From JAPXRI01 sp033813635 (GTDB taxonomy: Bacteria; Bacillota; Clostridia; Oscillospirales; QAMX01), in NCBI GenBank assembly GCA_033813635.1, contig JAPXRI010000026.1:1-41763 (forward strand): 41,763 nucleotides of DNA. Reading direction: 5' to 3'. This document shows positions 1-11,226 of this stretch, in pieces; position 1 is the stretch's first letter, and every line of letters begins with the position of its first letter. A program made the translations under genes and the position numbers. The notes beneath the pieces are model-generated. The model was not told the DNA's origin. It did no database searches and saw only the letters and a program-made list of their open reading frames with translations.

Positions 1-29
1 CCGGGGCGCGCGGCATTTTAATTTAAAGC

Positions 30-3686
<3,657 letters not shown>

Positions 3687-3722
3687 AGGCAGCCTCCATC
3701 TCCATTATTTATAAAGTAAACG

Positions 3723-6700
3723 CTAAAAGTCGCTGTCATCGCCGTAATCTCCGGACGGATCTGCGTCTTCGTCATCCTCGAACAGCTCGTCGTCCTCGGG
3801 CTCGTCGGACTTGTAGCCGTCCTCGTCCTCGATGCCATAGCCGCCCTCGGAGAACTCCTCCTCGGAGCTGATGTATTCGCTCTCGTTTTCATCGGCAGAA
3901 TCGTCGTCCTCAAGCCTGAGGTCGATCTCCTTGCCCTCCTTGTCGAGAACGCGCACGTCGAGGCACAATGCCTGAAGCTCTTTCACAAGCACCTTGAAGG
4001 ACTCCGGAACGCCCGGCGTCGGGATATTCTGGCCTTTGACGATCGCCTCGTAGGTCTTGACTCTGCCGACGATATCGTCGCTCTTCACCGTCAGGATTTC
4101 CTGCAGCGTGTACGCCGCTCCGTAGGCCTCGAGGGCCCAAACCTCCATCTCGCCGAAACGCTGTCCCCCGAACTGAGCCTTGCCGCCCAGCGGCTGCTGT
4201 GTGACCAGCGAGTACGGTCCCGTGGAACGCGCGTGTATCTTGTCGTCCACAAGGTGCGCGAGCTTTAGGAAGTACATATAGCCGACAGTGACCTTATTCT
4301 CAAACGGAAGCCCCGTACGCCCGTCGTACAAAACGCTCTTTCCGTCGGGGTCGAGCCCCGCGAGCTTCAGCGTTTCCTGAATTTCATATTCCTTCGCGCC
4401 GTCGAATACCGGCGTCGCGACCTTCCAGCCGAGGGCCGCCGCCGCGTAGCCGAGGTGAACCTCGAGGACCTGCCCGATGTTCATTCGGCTCGGAACGCCG
4501 AGGGGGTTCAAAACAATGTCCAGCGGGGTGCCGTCCGGCATGAACGGCATATCCTCCTGCGGAAGTATGCGCGAAATGACGCCCTTGTTCCCATGCCGTC
4601 CGGCCATCTTGTCGCCGACGGAGATCTTCCTCTTCTGCGCGATATAGACCCTGACCACAATGTTGACGCCCGGGCTGAGCTCATCCCCGTTTTCGCGGGT
4701 AAATTTCTTCACATCGACGACGATGCCGCTCTCGCCGTGGGGCACGCGCAGCGAGGTGTCCCTGACCTCGCGGGCTTTCTCGCCGAATATCGCCCGCAGC
4801 AGCCTCTCCTCCGCGGTGAGCTCGGTCTCGCCCTTCGGCGTCACCTTGCCGACCAGGATGTCTCCCGCGCGGACCTCCGCGCCGATGCGGATAATGCCCT
4901 CTTCATTTAAATCCTTTAAGCTGTCGTCGCCCACGTTCGGGATTCCACGGGTGATTTCCTCGGGTCCGAGCTTGGTGTCGCGGGCGTCGACTTCGTATTC
5001 TTCGATATGGATGGAGGTAAAAACGTCGTCTCTGACAAGCTTTTCGTTGATCAGCACGGCGTCCTCGTAGTTGTAGCCTTCCCAGCTCATAAAGCCGATG
5101 AGAACGTTTCTGCCCAGCGAGATCTCCCCGTTGCAGGTGGACGGTCCGTCCGCCAGCACGTCGCCCTTTGCGACCCTGTCCCCGCCGTTGACGATCGGCC
5201 TCTGGTTCAGACAGGTGCCCTGGTTGGAACGCATGAATTTAATCAGCCGGTAGGTCTTGTTCTCGCCGCTGTCGTAGTTCACGACGATTTCGTCGGCGGT
5301 GACGCGCGTCACGGTGCCGTCGCCCTCGGCGAGCACGCAGATGCCCGAGTCGCAGGCCGCCTTATACTCGATGCCGGTGCCGACGTAGGGCTGCTCCGGG
5401 CAGAGCAGAGGAACCGCCTGGCGCTGCATGTTCGAGCCCATTAGCGCGCGGTTTGCGTCGTCGTTCTCAAGGAACGGAATCATGCTCGTGGCTATCGAGA
5501 CCATCTCTCTGGGCGAGACGTCCACCAGCGTAACCTTATCGCGGTCGACGGAAATAATTTCGTCGCGGTACCGGCATGTGATACGCTTCGCGACAAAGTG
5601 CCCGTTTTCGTCCACTGGCTCGTTTTTCTGAGCTATGATATTGCCGTCCTCTTCGTCGGCGGTCATATAGACGATTTTATCCGTCACGGTGTGGGTGACG
5701 GGGTCGACAATCTGATACGGCGCCTCGATAAAGCCGTATTCGTTGATTCTCGCGTAGCTCGCGAGGTATGAAATCAGGCCGATGTTCGGACCTTCCGGCG
5801 TCTCAATCGGGCACATCCTGCCGTAGTGGCTGTAGTGCACGTCGCGGACCTCGAAGTTCGCGCGGTCGCGGGAGAGGCCGCCCGGACCCAGCGCGGAGAG
5901 CCTTCTCTTATGGGTGAGCTCCGCCAGCGGATTCGTCTGGTCCATAAACTGGGACAGCGGGTTTGACCCGAAAAACTCTCTGATCGCCGCGGTCACCGGC
6001 CTGATGTTGATCAGCGACTGGGGCGTGACCACGTCCGTGTCCTGAACGGTCATACGCTCCTTAATCACGCGCTCCATCCTTGAGAAGCCTATGCGGAAAT
6101 GGTTCTGCAAAAGCTCGCCCACGCAGCGGAGGCGGCGGTTTCCGAGATGGTCGATATCGTCCGTCACGCCGATATCATAGGCCAGTCCGTTAAGATAGTT
6201 GATTGACGCGAGAATATCCGCCTGGATGATATGGCGCGGAATCAGATCGTCGCGGCGCTTTTTAATAGCTTCCTTCAGCTCGGCCTCGCCCTGGGCGCTC
6301 GCGAGAATCTCGCGGAGCACGTCGAAACGCACCTTTTCCCAGATCCCGAGGTCCGAAATATCAAAGTCCACAAAATCGGCCAGGTCCACCATGCCGTTGT
6401 CGAAAACGACTACTTCCTTGCCGTTCACGTCGAGCAGCACTCTGCCGACACCTTTTCTCTCGATAAGCCCGGCTTTTTCCGCCGTCAGAACCTCGCCGGA
6501 ATCCGCGATAATCTCGCCCGTCATAGGGTCGACCGCCGGCGCGGCGAGCTTCTTGCCCGCTATCCTCGGGCCGAGCTTCATCTTCTGATTGTATTTAAAC
6601 CGGCCCACTTTCGAAAGGTCGTACCTGCGGTCAAAAAACATCGAATACAGCAGTGTCTTCGAGGTTTCGACCGTAGGCGGTTCGCCCGGACGCAGCCTGC

Positions 6701-7415
6701 GGAAAATCTCGATGAACGCATCATCCGAGGTTTTCGCCGGATCCTTTTCAAGGGTTGTCTTTATCCTCACGTCATCGCCGAACAGCTCTATTATCTCGCT
6801 GTCGGTTTCGACGCCTATTGCTCTGATCAATGAGGTTACGGGAATTTTTCTGTTTTTATCTATTCTGACATACATGACGTCGGTCGAATCCGTCTCGTAC
6901 TCGAGCCATGTGCCGCGGTTCGGTATTATCGTACCGCCGTAGAGCACGTTGTCGACCTTGTCCGTTTTCTTATCATAATACATGCCGGGTGAGCGCACTA
7001 TCTGTGAGATGATCACGCGTTCCGCCCCGTTGATTACGAACGTACCCGTGTCGGTCATCATCGGCAGATCGCCCATATAGAGCTCCTGTTCCTTGATCTC
7101 GCCCGTCTCCTTGTTAAGGAGCCGTACCCTGACCTTCATCGGTATCGCAAAGGTCGCGTCCCTCGCCTTGCACTCTTCCACCGAATACTTCGGCTTGTAC
7201 TCGAGGCTGTAGTCGACAAATTTAAGCTCCAGCTTTCCCGAATAGTCGGTAATCGGAGCCATCTCGTCAAAGACCTCTTTTAAGCCCTCGGTGCAAAACC
7301 AGTTAAACGAGTCCTTCTGGACCTGTATCAGGTTGGGCATTTCGGTAAGTTCGTCGATCTTGGCATAGCTCTTTCTATGAGTTTTTCCGTAAACGACGTC
7401 CTTTACATTGACCAT
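3723..7415 (-). CDS. rpoB: DNA-directed RNA polymerase subunit beta
   Basis: Second catalytic subunit of RNA polymerase (1230 aa). The fork and rifampicin region begins at about residue 480 (FFGSNPLSQFMDQ, then THKRRLSALGPGG). The positions equivalent to E. coli Q513, D516, H526 and S531 all carry the wild-type residue, so no classic rifampicin-resistance change is seen. The C-terminal part holds the conserved GDKMAGRHGNKG and PLGGKAQFGGQRFGEMEVWALE segments. The last 60 or so residues form a very acidic tail (many D/E, with G and Y). The ATG follows a GGGGAGTG ribosome binding site. The gene upstream is a divergent sigma factor, not rplJ-rplL, which is unusual for rpoB. Confidence 0.99.
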   Translation of the reverse strand: MVNVKDVVYGKTHRKSYAKIDELTEMPNLIQVQKDSFNWFCTEGLKEVFDEMAPITDYSGKLELKFVDYSLEYKPKYSVEECKARDATFAIPMKVRVRLLNKETGEIKEQELYMGDLPMMTDTGTFVINGAERVIISQIVRSPGMYYDKKTDKVDNVLYGGTIIPNRGTWLEYETDSTDVMYVRIDKNRKIPVTSLIRAIGVETDSEIIELFGDDVRIKTTLEKDPAKTSDDAFIEIFRRLRPGEPPTVETSKTLLYSMFFDRRYDLSKVGRFKYNQKMKLGPRIAGKKLAAPAVDPMTGEIIADSGEVLTAEKAGLIERKGVGRVLLDVNGKEVVVFDNGMVDLADFVDFDISDLGIWEKVRFDVLREILASAQGEAELKEAIKKRRDDLIPRHIIQADILASINYLNGLAYDIGVTDDIDHLGNRRLRCVGELLQNHFRIGFSRMERVIKERMTVQDTDVVTPQSLINIRPVTAAIREFFGSNPLSQFMDQTNPLAELTHKRRLSALGPGGLSRDRANFEVRDVHYSHYGRMCPIETPEGPNIGLISYLASYARINEYGFIEAPYQIVDPVTHTVTDKIVYMTADEEDGNIIAQKNEPVDENGHFVAKRITCRYRDEIISVDRDKVTLVDVSPREMVSIATSMIPFLENDDANRALMGSNMQRQAVPLLCPEQPYVGTGIEYKAACDSGICVLAEGDGTVTRVTADEIVVNYDSGENKTYRLIKFMRSNQGTCLNQRPIVNGGDRVAKGDVLADGPSTCNGEISLGRNVLIGFMSWEGYNYEDAVLINEKLVRDDVFTSIHIEEYEVDARDTKLGPEEITRGIPNVGDDSLKDLNEEGIIRIGAEVRAGDILVGKVTPKGETELTAEERLLRAIFGEKAREVRDTSLRVPHGESGIVVDVKKFTRENGDELSPGVNIVVRVYIAQKRKISVGDKMAGRHGNKGVISRILPQEDMPFMPDGTPLDIVLNPLGVPSRMNIGQVLEVHLGYAAAALGWKVATPVFDGAKEYEIQETLKLAGLDPDGKSVLYDGRTGLPFENKVTVGYMYFLKLAHLVDDKIHARSTGPYSLVTQQPLGGKAQFGGQRFGEMEVWALEAYGAAYTLQEILTVKSDDIVGRVKTYEAIVKGQNIPTPGVPESFKVLVKELQALCLDVRVLDKEGKEIDLRLEDDDSADENESEYISSEEEFSEGGYGIEDEDGYKSDEPEDDELFEDDEDADPSGDYGDDSDF

Positions 7416-7597
7416 AAAAACACTCCCCGTATTAATTTGCGAAAATCAAACGCGGCGCATGATCCCGGCTTACAATAAAGAAACGCGTGGCAGGTACGTT
7501 ACGTATATATTTCCGGGATATTGCATTTACCTTGCGGGTATGCTATCATAAAATCTGATATATTTGCGCATATCGCCACATTATAATTCGATTTATC

Positions 7598-7626
7598 ATG
7601 GTACCATAATCGCCCTTCATTGTCAA
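7598..7626 (-). promoter_or_regulatory. Probable sigma-A promoter of rpoBC
   Basis: On the minus strand TTGACA (7626-7621) is followed by exactly 17 bases and TACCAT (7603-7598), giving a perfect -35 and a 4/6 -10. A leader of about 180 bases would precede the rpoB start. The -35 overlaps the small hairpin at 7625-7641. Confidence 0.6.
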
Positions 7627-7647
7627 GCCCCTTAAGGGCTTTTTTTA
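7625..7647 (+). terminator. Small terminator-like hairpin, plus strand
   Basis: AAGCCC, a 5-base loop, GGGCTT and then a run of T residues. No plus-strand gene lies before it, so it could only stop antisense transcription coming out of rpoB, or be chance. The rest of the 7416-7834 intergenic region holds the two divergent promoters listed here and nothing else recognisable. Confidence 0.4.
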
Positions 7648-7743
7648 TAGCGATTTTCATTTCAGGTGGCCGATTCCTTGTAAACAATAAATTAATTATG
7701 TAAATTGTATTGCATAAATTTTATGGAGATTTGAATATTTTTC

Positions 7744-7772
7744 TTGACAATATATTTTAACTATGATTTAAT
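7744..7772 (+). promoter_or_regulatory. Promoter of the SigH-like gene
   Basis: TTGACA (7744-7749), 17 bases, TTTAAT (7767-7772), in an AT-rich stretch about 60 bases before the sigma factor start. The spacing is ideal for the housekeeping sigma factor. Confidence 0.65.
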
Positions 7773-7834
7773 ATAGTCAGGCTAAGCTGTAACAGATGTA
7801 ATAAAGACGAATCCCGGCAAAGGTTTGAATCCTT

Positions 7835-8464
7835 ATGTTCTCGGCACACAATTCCGGCAAATATCAAAACCTCAGCGACGCGAAGCTTTTATCGCTGGTC
7901 GCCGATGGTGATACGCTCGCGGAAGAAGCGCTCGTCATCAGGTATACGCCGATGGTCTATTCCTTTACAAGAACCTGCTACCGCGACGGATGGGAACGGG
8001 CAGATTTTGTCCAGGAGGGCATGCTCGGTCTGATAAAGGCGATAAGAGAATATAAGGAAAATGCGGATACGCCGTTTGCCGCATACGCGTCTGTTTGCAT
8101 AAGAAACGAACTCTACGCGGCGCTGCGAAAGGCGCTGAATTCCAAAAACCTCCCTCTTGCAGGCTATATCTCCCTGTCCTCGGCCGAAGGTCCCGCGCTC
8201 GCCGAGCTTTTAAGCGATGACTCAGAGGAACAGTTTGACAAAATAATCAACGGCGACGAAGCCAAAAGGCTTATAGCGGCGCTCAGCCGCGGCCTGTCCC
8301 CGTTTGAAAAAAAGGTTCTCGCCGCGTGGCTGCGCGGTTTTGACACAAAAGAGACGTCGATCGCTCTGGGCAAATCGCAAAAATCCGTCGACAACGCAAT
8401 AACCCGCATACGCAATAAAGCAAAATCCCTATGCGGTAATCCAGGCGCAGTTCCCAAGGTGTAA
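7835..8464 (+). CDS. SigH (Spo0H)-like sigma-70 family factor
   Basis: Alternative sigma factor of 209 aa that would direct RNA polymerase to a special promoter set. Region 2 covers roughly residues 30-100, with the core-binding ERADFVQEGMLGLIKAIREY segment at about 54-73. Region 4, a helix-turn-helix, lies at about 150-198 (SPFEKKVLAAWLRG, then TSIALGKSQKSVDNAITRIRNK). This layout and length match Bacillus SigH, which acts in the transition state and early sporulation, but orthology rather than a related paralogue is an inference. The ATG is preceded by a modest AAAGG. That element could pair with CCTT just before the start, so translation may be weak or regulated. It is divergent from rpoB. 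Confidence 0.85.
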   Translation: MFSAHNSGKYQNLSDAKLLSLVADGDTLAEEALVIRYTPMVYSFTRTCYRDGWERADFVQEGMLGLIKAIREYKENADTPFAAYASVCIRNELYAALRKALNSKNLPLAGYISLSSAEGPALAELLSDDSEEQFDKIINGDEAKRLIAALSRGLSPFEKKVLAAWLRGFDTKETSIALGKSQKSVDNAITRIRNKAKSLCGNPGAVPKV

Positions 8465-8589
8465 ACAGGACAACCCTGTTCGCATATATTAAAATGCCCT
8501 AAGTTACAGCTTGCAAGCGTTTTTCTTCCAAGAATCTTAAGCGCAGCGAAACAGAGCACTGGGGCAGAAAAAGTGAGGTAGAAACCCTA

Positions 8590-8868
8590 ATGTACCAAGA
8601 CAAAACCCTGAAATGCAAAGAGTGCGGAGCCGATTTCGTGTTCACTGCCGGTGAGCAGGAATTCTACGCCGAACGCGGCTTCCAAAACGAGCCCCAGAGA
8701 TGCAAGGCCTGCCGTGACTCACGCAAGAACGCTGCGCGCGGTCCGAGAGAATTCTTTACGGCAGTCTGTGCAAAGTGCGGCAAGGAAGCGAAGGTCCCCT
8801 TCGAGCCGAAAACGGACAGACCCGTTTACTGCAGCGAGTGCTTTGCGAAGATGAAGGAAGACAATTAA
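8590..8868 (+). CDS. Small double zinc-ribbon protein (zf-trcl plus CxxC-x17-CxxC)
   Basis: A 92-residue protein with two four-cysteine metal sites. The first is C9, C12, C38 and C41, which fits the probable zinc-binding (zf-trcl type) family. The second is C60, C63, C81 and C84, with exactly 17 residues between the pairs, matching the known CxxC-x17-CxxC family. Such proteins are common in Clostridia and have no established function; a nucleic-acid or protein-binding role is only a guess. The ribosome binding site GAGGT sits about 11 bases before the ATG. It lies 125 bases after the SigH-like gene and may be co-transcribed, ending at the strong terminator at 8905. Confidence 0.85.
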   Translation: MYQDKTLKCKECGADFVFTAGEQEFYAERGFQNEPQRCKACRDSRKNAARGPREFFTAVCAKCGKEAKVPFEPKTDRPVYCSECFAKMKEDN

Positions 8869-8904
8869 TTCCGATACTTCCTGCACAAACAGAAAAAAGG
8901 GGAA

Positions 8905-8942
8905 AGCCCGTAATCTCTCCGGAGATTGCGGGCTCTTTTTTA
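8905..8942 (+). terminator. Rho-independent terminator after the zinc-ribbon gene
   Basis: A 13-base-pair stem (AGCCCGTAATCTC against GAGATTGCGGGCT, one G-U pair) with a 4-base loop, followed by C and seven T residues. Confidence 0.92.
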
Positions 8943-8946
8943 TTTG

Positions 8947-8975
8947 TTGATTTATTCGTTATGCCGTAGTAAAAT
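8947..8975 (+). promoter_or_regulatory. Putative promoter of the glycosyltransferase operon
   Basis: TTGATT (8947-8952), 17 bases, TAAAAT (8970-8975), immediately after the previous terminator and about 115 bases before the glycosyltransferase start. Confidence 0.5.
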
Positions 8976-9089
8976 GATAACATTATGATAACGTTAATCA
9001 AAATGTCCGTTATTAATATTTTATCCTTAGCCGGCCGGAGACAAACCGCGCCCGTAGCCGTTTAAAATTCCCCGACAGCGAGGGTATCT

Positions 9090-10400
9090 ATGGAAATAAT
9101 TGACACAATTTGCTCGAAACTGCTGACAATCGCCGCGTTTCTCAATCTCTACACCATATTGTACAAGCTCATCGGCGTATTTTTTAAGGCTAAAAATTAC
9201 CCGGAGACTGATAAAAAATTCAAATACGCGGTCGTCATCCCCGCGAGAAACGAGGAGCGGGTGATCGGCAATCTGATCTCCAGTATCAGGGGCCAGAGCT
9301 ACGACTCTCGGCTGATTACCGTGTTTGTGCTCGCCGACCGCTGCGCCGACCGGACGGCGGAAATCTCAAAATCCCTCGGCGCGGTAGTATATGAGCGGAA
9401 CGAGCCGGACAAGGCGCGCAAGGGCTACGCCCTCGAGTACCTTTTTGACCAGATAGAAAAGGATTACGGCATACAGAGCTTCGACGGTTATTTTTTCTTC
9501 GACGCGGACAACCTGCTTTCCCCCACGTTTATCGAGGAGATGAACAAGGCTTTCGCCTCGGGCGCCCGGGCGGTTACTGGGTACCGCAACACTAAAAACT
9601 TTGACACCAGTTTTATCTCCGGAGCCTACGGCATACATTTTTATAATAATTCCGTGGAAAGGCACCGGCCCCGCTCCCTTCTCGGCGTCGGCACTCACCT
9701 TACCGGCACGGGCTACCTTCTCCATAGCGGGCTGCTCGCCGGCGGGTGGCACTACACAAACTTCACCGAAGACGACCAGCTCACAATGGTTCTCGCCTGC
9801 ATGGGCGTCAAGGTCGAGTACTGCGAGGCCGCGGAGTTTTTCGACGAACAGCCCTGCGATTTCAGAACCGTCCTGCGGCAAAGGATCCGCTGGGCCAAGG
9901 GCCGGCTCACCGCGTTTTTCAGGCACGGGTTTAGGACATTTCTTTCGATTTTCAAATATAAATCCTTCACAAGCTACGATATGTTCTGTTTTTATTTTCC
10001 CTACGGGCTGTTCACATGGCTAATCAGTCTGGTCTACCCCCTCTGCTCGTTTGTGTACGGGATCATACACAAGACCTACGACTACGGCCACATGCTTCAA
10101 AACGTCGCCGCCACATTTGCCGCCATGTATGTTAACTATCTTTTCGCAGGGATATATACGGTGGCGCGGGAGTGGCGGCATATCCGCTGCGGCGCCCTAA
10201 GAACCGCGTTTTACGTGCTATTGTACCCGTGGTACTCACTTATTACCGTCTATGTCTACATTGCCGCGATATTTATTAACGTAAAATGGCTGCCGATCAT
10301 CCACAGCGACAGCCGGAAAATCGACGACCTGATGCGGCCTCTCCGCAAGAAAACCCATAAAGGCGCGAGCACCGTCGCTGTCAAGTCGAATGTTAAATAA
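9090..10400 (+). CDS. Membrane glycosyltransferase, family 2
   Basis: A 436-aa inverting GT-A glycosyltransferase anchored in the membrane. An N-terminal hydrophobic helix covers about residues 8-32. The catalytic domain starts with VVIPARNEE at 48-56. The metal-binding DxD is D138-A-D140, the catalytic-base motif is TEDDQ at 226-230, and Q264-RIRW-268 is the QxxRW motif seen in processive enzymes of the cellulose and hyaluronan synthase type. Three or four more membrane helices follow after about residue 300. It probably builds or extends a surface or secreted polysaccharide; donor and product cannot be read from sequence. The ribosome binding site is GAGGG. It is first in an operon with a sugar epimerase-like protein and a GH92 mannosidase. 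Confidence 0.9.
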   Translation: MEIIDTICSKLLTIAAFLNLYTILYKLIGVFFKAKNYPETDKKFKYAVVIPARNEERVIGNLISSIRGQSYDSRLITVFVLADRCADRTAEISKSLGAVVYERNEPDKARKGYALEYLFDQIEKDYGIQSFDGYFFFDADNLLSPTFIEEMNKAFASGARAVTGYRNTKNFDTSFISGAYGIHFYNNSVERHRPRSLLGVGTHLTGTGYLLHSGLLAGGWHYTNFTEDDQLTMVLACMGVKVEYCEAAEFFDEQPCDFRTVLRQRIRWAKGRLTAFFRHGFRTFLSIFKYKSFTSYDMFCFYFPYGLFTWLISLVYPLCSFVYGIIHKTYDYGHMLQNVAATFAAMYVNYLFAGIYTVAREWRHIRCGALRTAFYVLLYPWYSLITVYVYIAAIFINVKWLPIIHSDSRKIDDLMRPLRKKTHKGASTVAVKSNVK

Positions 10401-10414
10401 AGGAGTGTTTTACG

Positions 10415-11194
10415 ATGAGATTCGGAGTATGCTGTGACTTGAGCGAAGCAAACTTTATCGCCTCCCTCGGCTTTGATTATATTGAGGGCAACGCCTCGAT
10501 AATCGCCGCGATGGACGAAAGCACGTTTGAGGCGATCAAGAAAACGGTCCTGTCCTCCCCAATCCGCGCGGAGGCCTTCTGCGTTTTGATTCCCAGAGAA
10601 ATAAGGCTCACCGGGCCCGATGTGAACGTAGATAAAATCGCGGCCTATCTTGACGGGCTTTTTCCCCGTCTGAAGGCGCTCGGCGCGGAGACCGTTGTTT
10701 TCGGAAGCGGCGGAGCCAGGCGGATACCGGACGGTTTCGACCGCGCCGAGGGCTATCATCAGCTCGTCGTCGCCGGCAGGCTCCTTGCGGAAAAGGGCGA
10801 AAAATACGGCATCACCGTTGCACTGGAACCCCTTTATAAAAAAGGGAGCAATATCATCAATACACAGCGCGAAGGGCTCGGCCTCGTGAGGGATGTCGAC
10901 CGCCCCCGTTTCCGGATACTATCGGATTACTTCCATCTCTTTGCAGCCGGTGAAAGCACGGACGAAGTCGCAGCCTGCGGAAGTCTATTAGCCCATACCC
11001 ATATCGTCAACCCCGTCGCGCACCGCTGCCCGTACGAAGGCGACGGCATCAACTACGACGAATTCTTCGCCGGGCTTGCCCGCGCGGGTTATAACGGCCG
11101 GATCAGCTACGAGGGTCCGATAAGCGACGCCTCGTCCGAGCTGCCTGAAGCTCTCAGGCTTCTTCGCTCGCTTGAAAAAAAATACATACTATGA
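10415..11194 (+). CDS. Xylose isomerase-like TIM barrel (sugar isomerase/epimerase)
   Basis: A 259-aa protein of the AP endonuclease family 2/xylose isomerase-like superfamily, which includes ketose 3-epimerases. The four metal ligands typical of that group can be placed at E138 (ALEPLY), D171 (SDYFHL), H196 (HTHIVNP) and E233 (SYEGP). Substrate is unknown. It starts 14 bases after the glycosyltransferase stop, with AAAGGAG at good spacing, so the two are translated from one mRNA. It has no signal peptide and should be cytoplasmic. Confidence 0.88.
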   Translation: MRFGVCCDLSEANFIASLGFDYIEGNASIIAAMDESTFEAIKKTVLSSPIRAEAFCVLIPREIRLTGPDVNVDKIAAYLDGLFPRLKALGAETVVFGSGGARRIPDGFDRAEGYHQLVVAGRLLAEKGEKYGITVALEPLYKKGSNIINTQREGLGLVRDVDRPRFRILSDYFHLFAAGESTDEVAACGSLLAHTHIVNPVAHRCPYEGDGINYDEFFAGLARAGYNGRISYEGPISDASSELPEALRLLRSLEKKYIL

Positions 11195-11226
11195 CATTCC
11201 AGTTTAAATAAAAGGATTGCTTGCAT

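Noticed and set aside
7499..7687. Small minus-strand reading frame upstream of rpoB
   Set aside because: It covers the rpoB promoter and a hairpin and has no ribosome binding site.
7773..7834. Possible riboswitch in the SigH-like leader
   Set aside because: Only a 4-base-pair hairpin over the ribosome binding site is visible; nothing matches a known riboswitch core.
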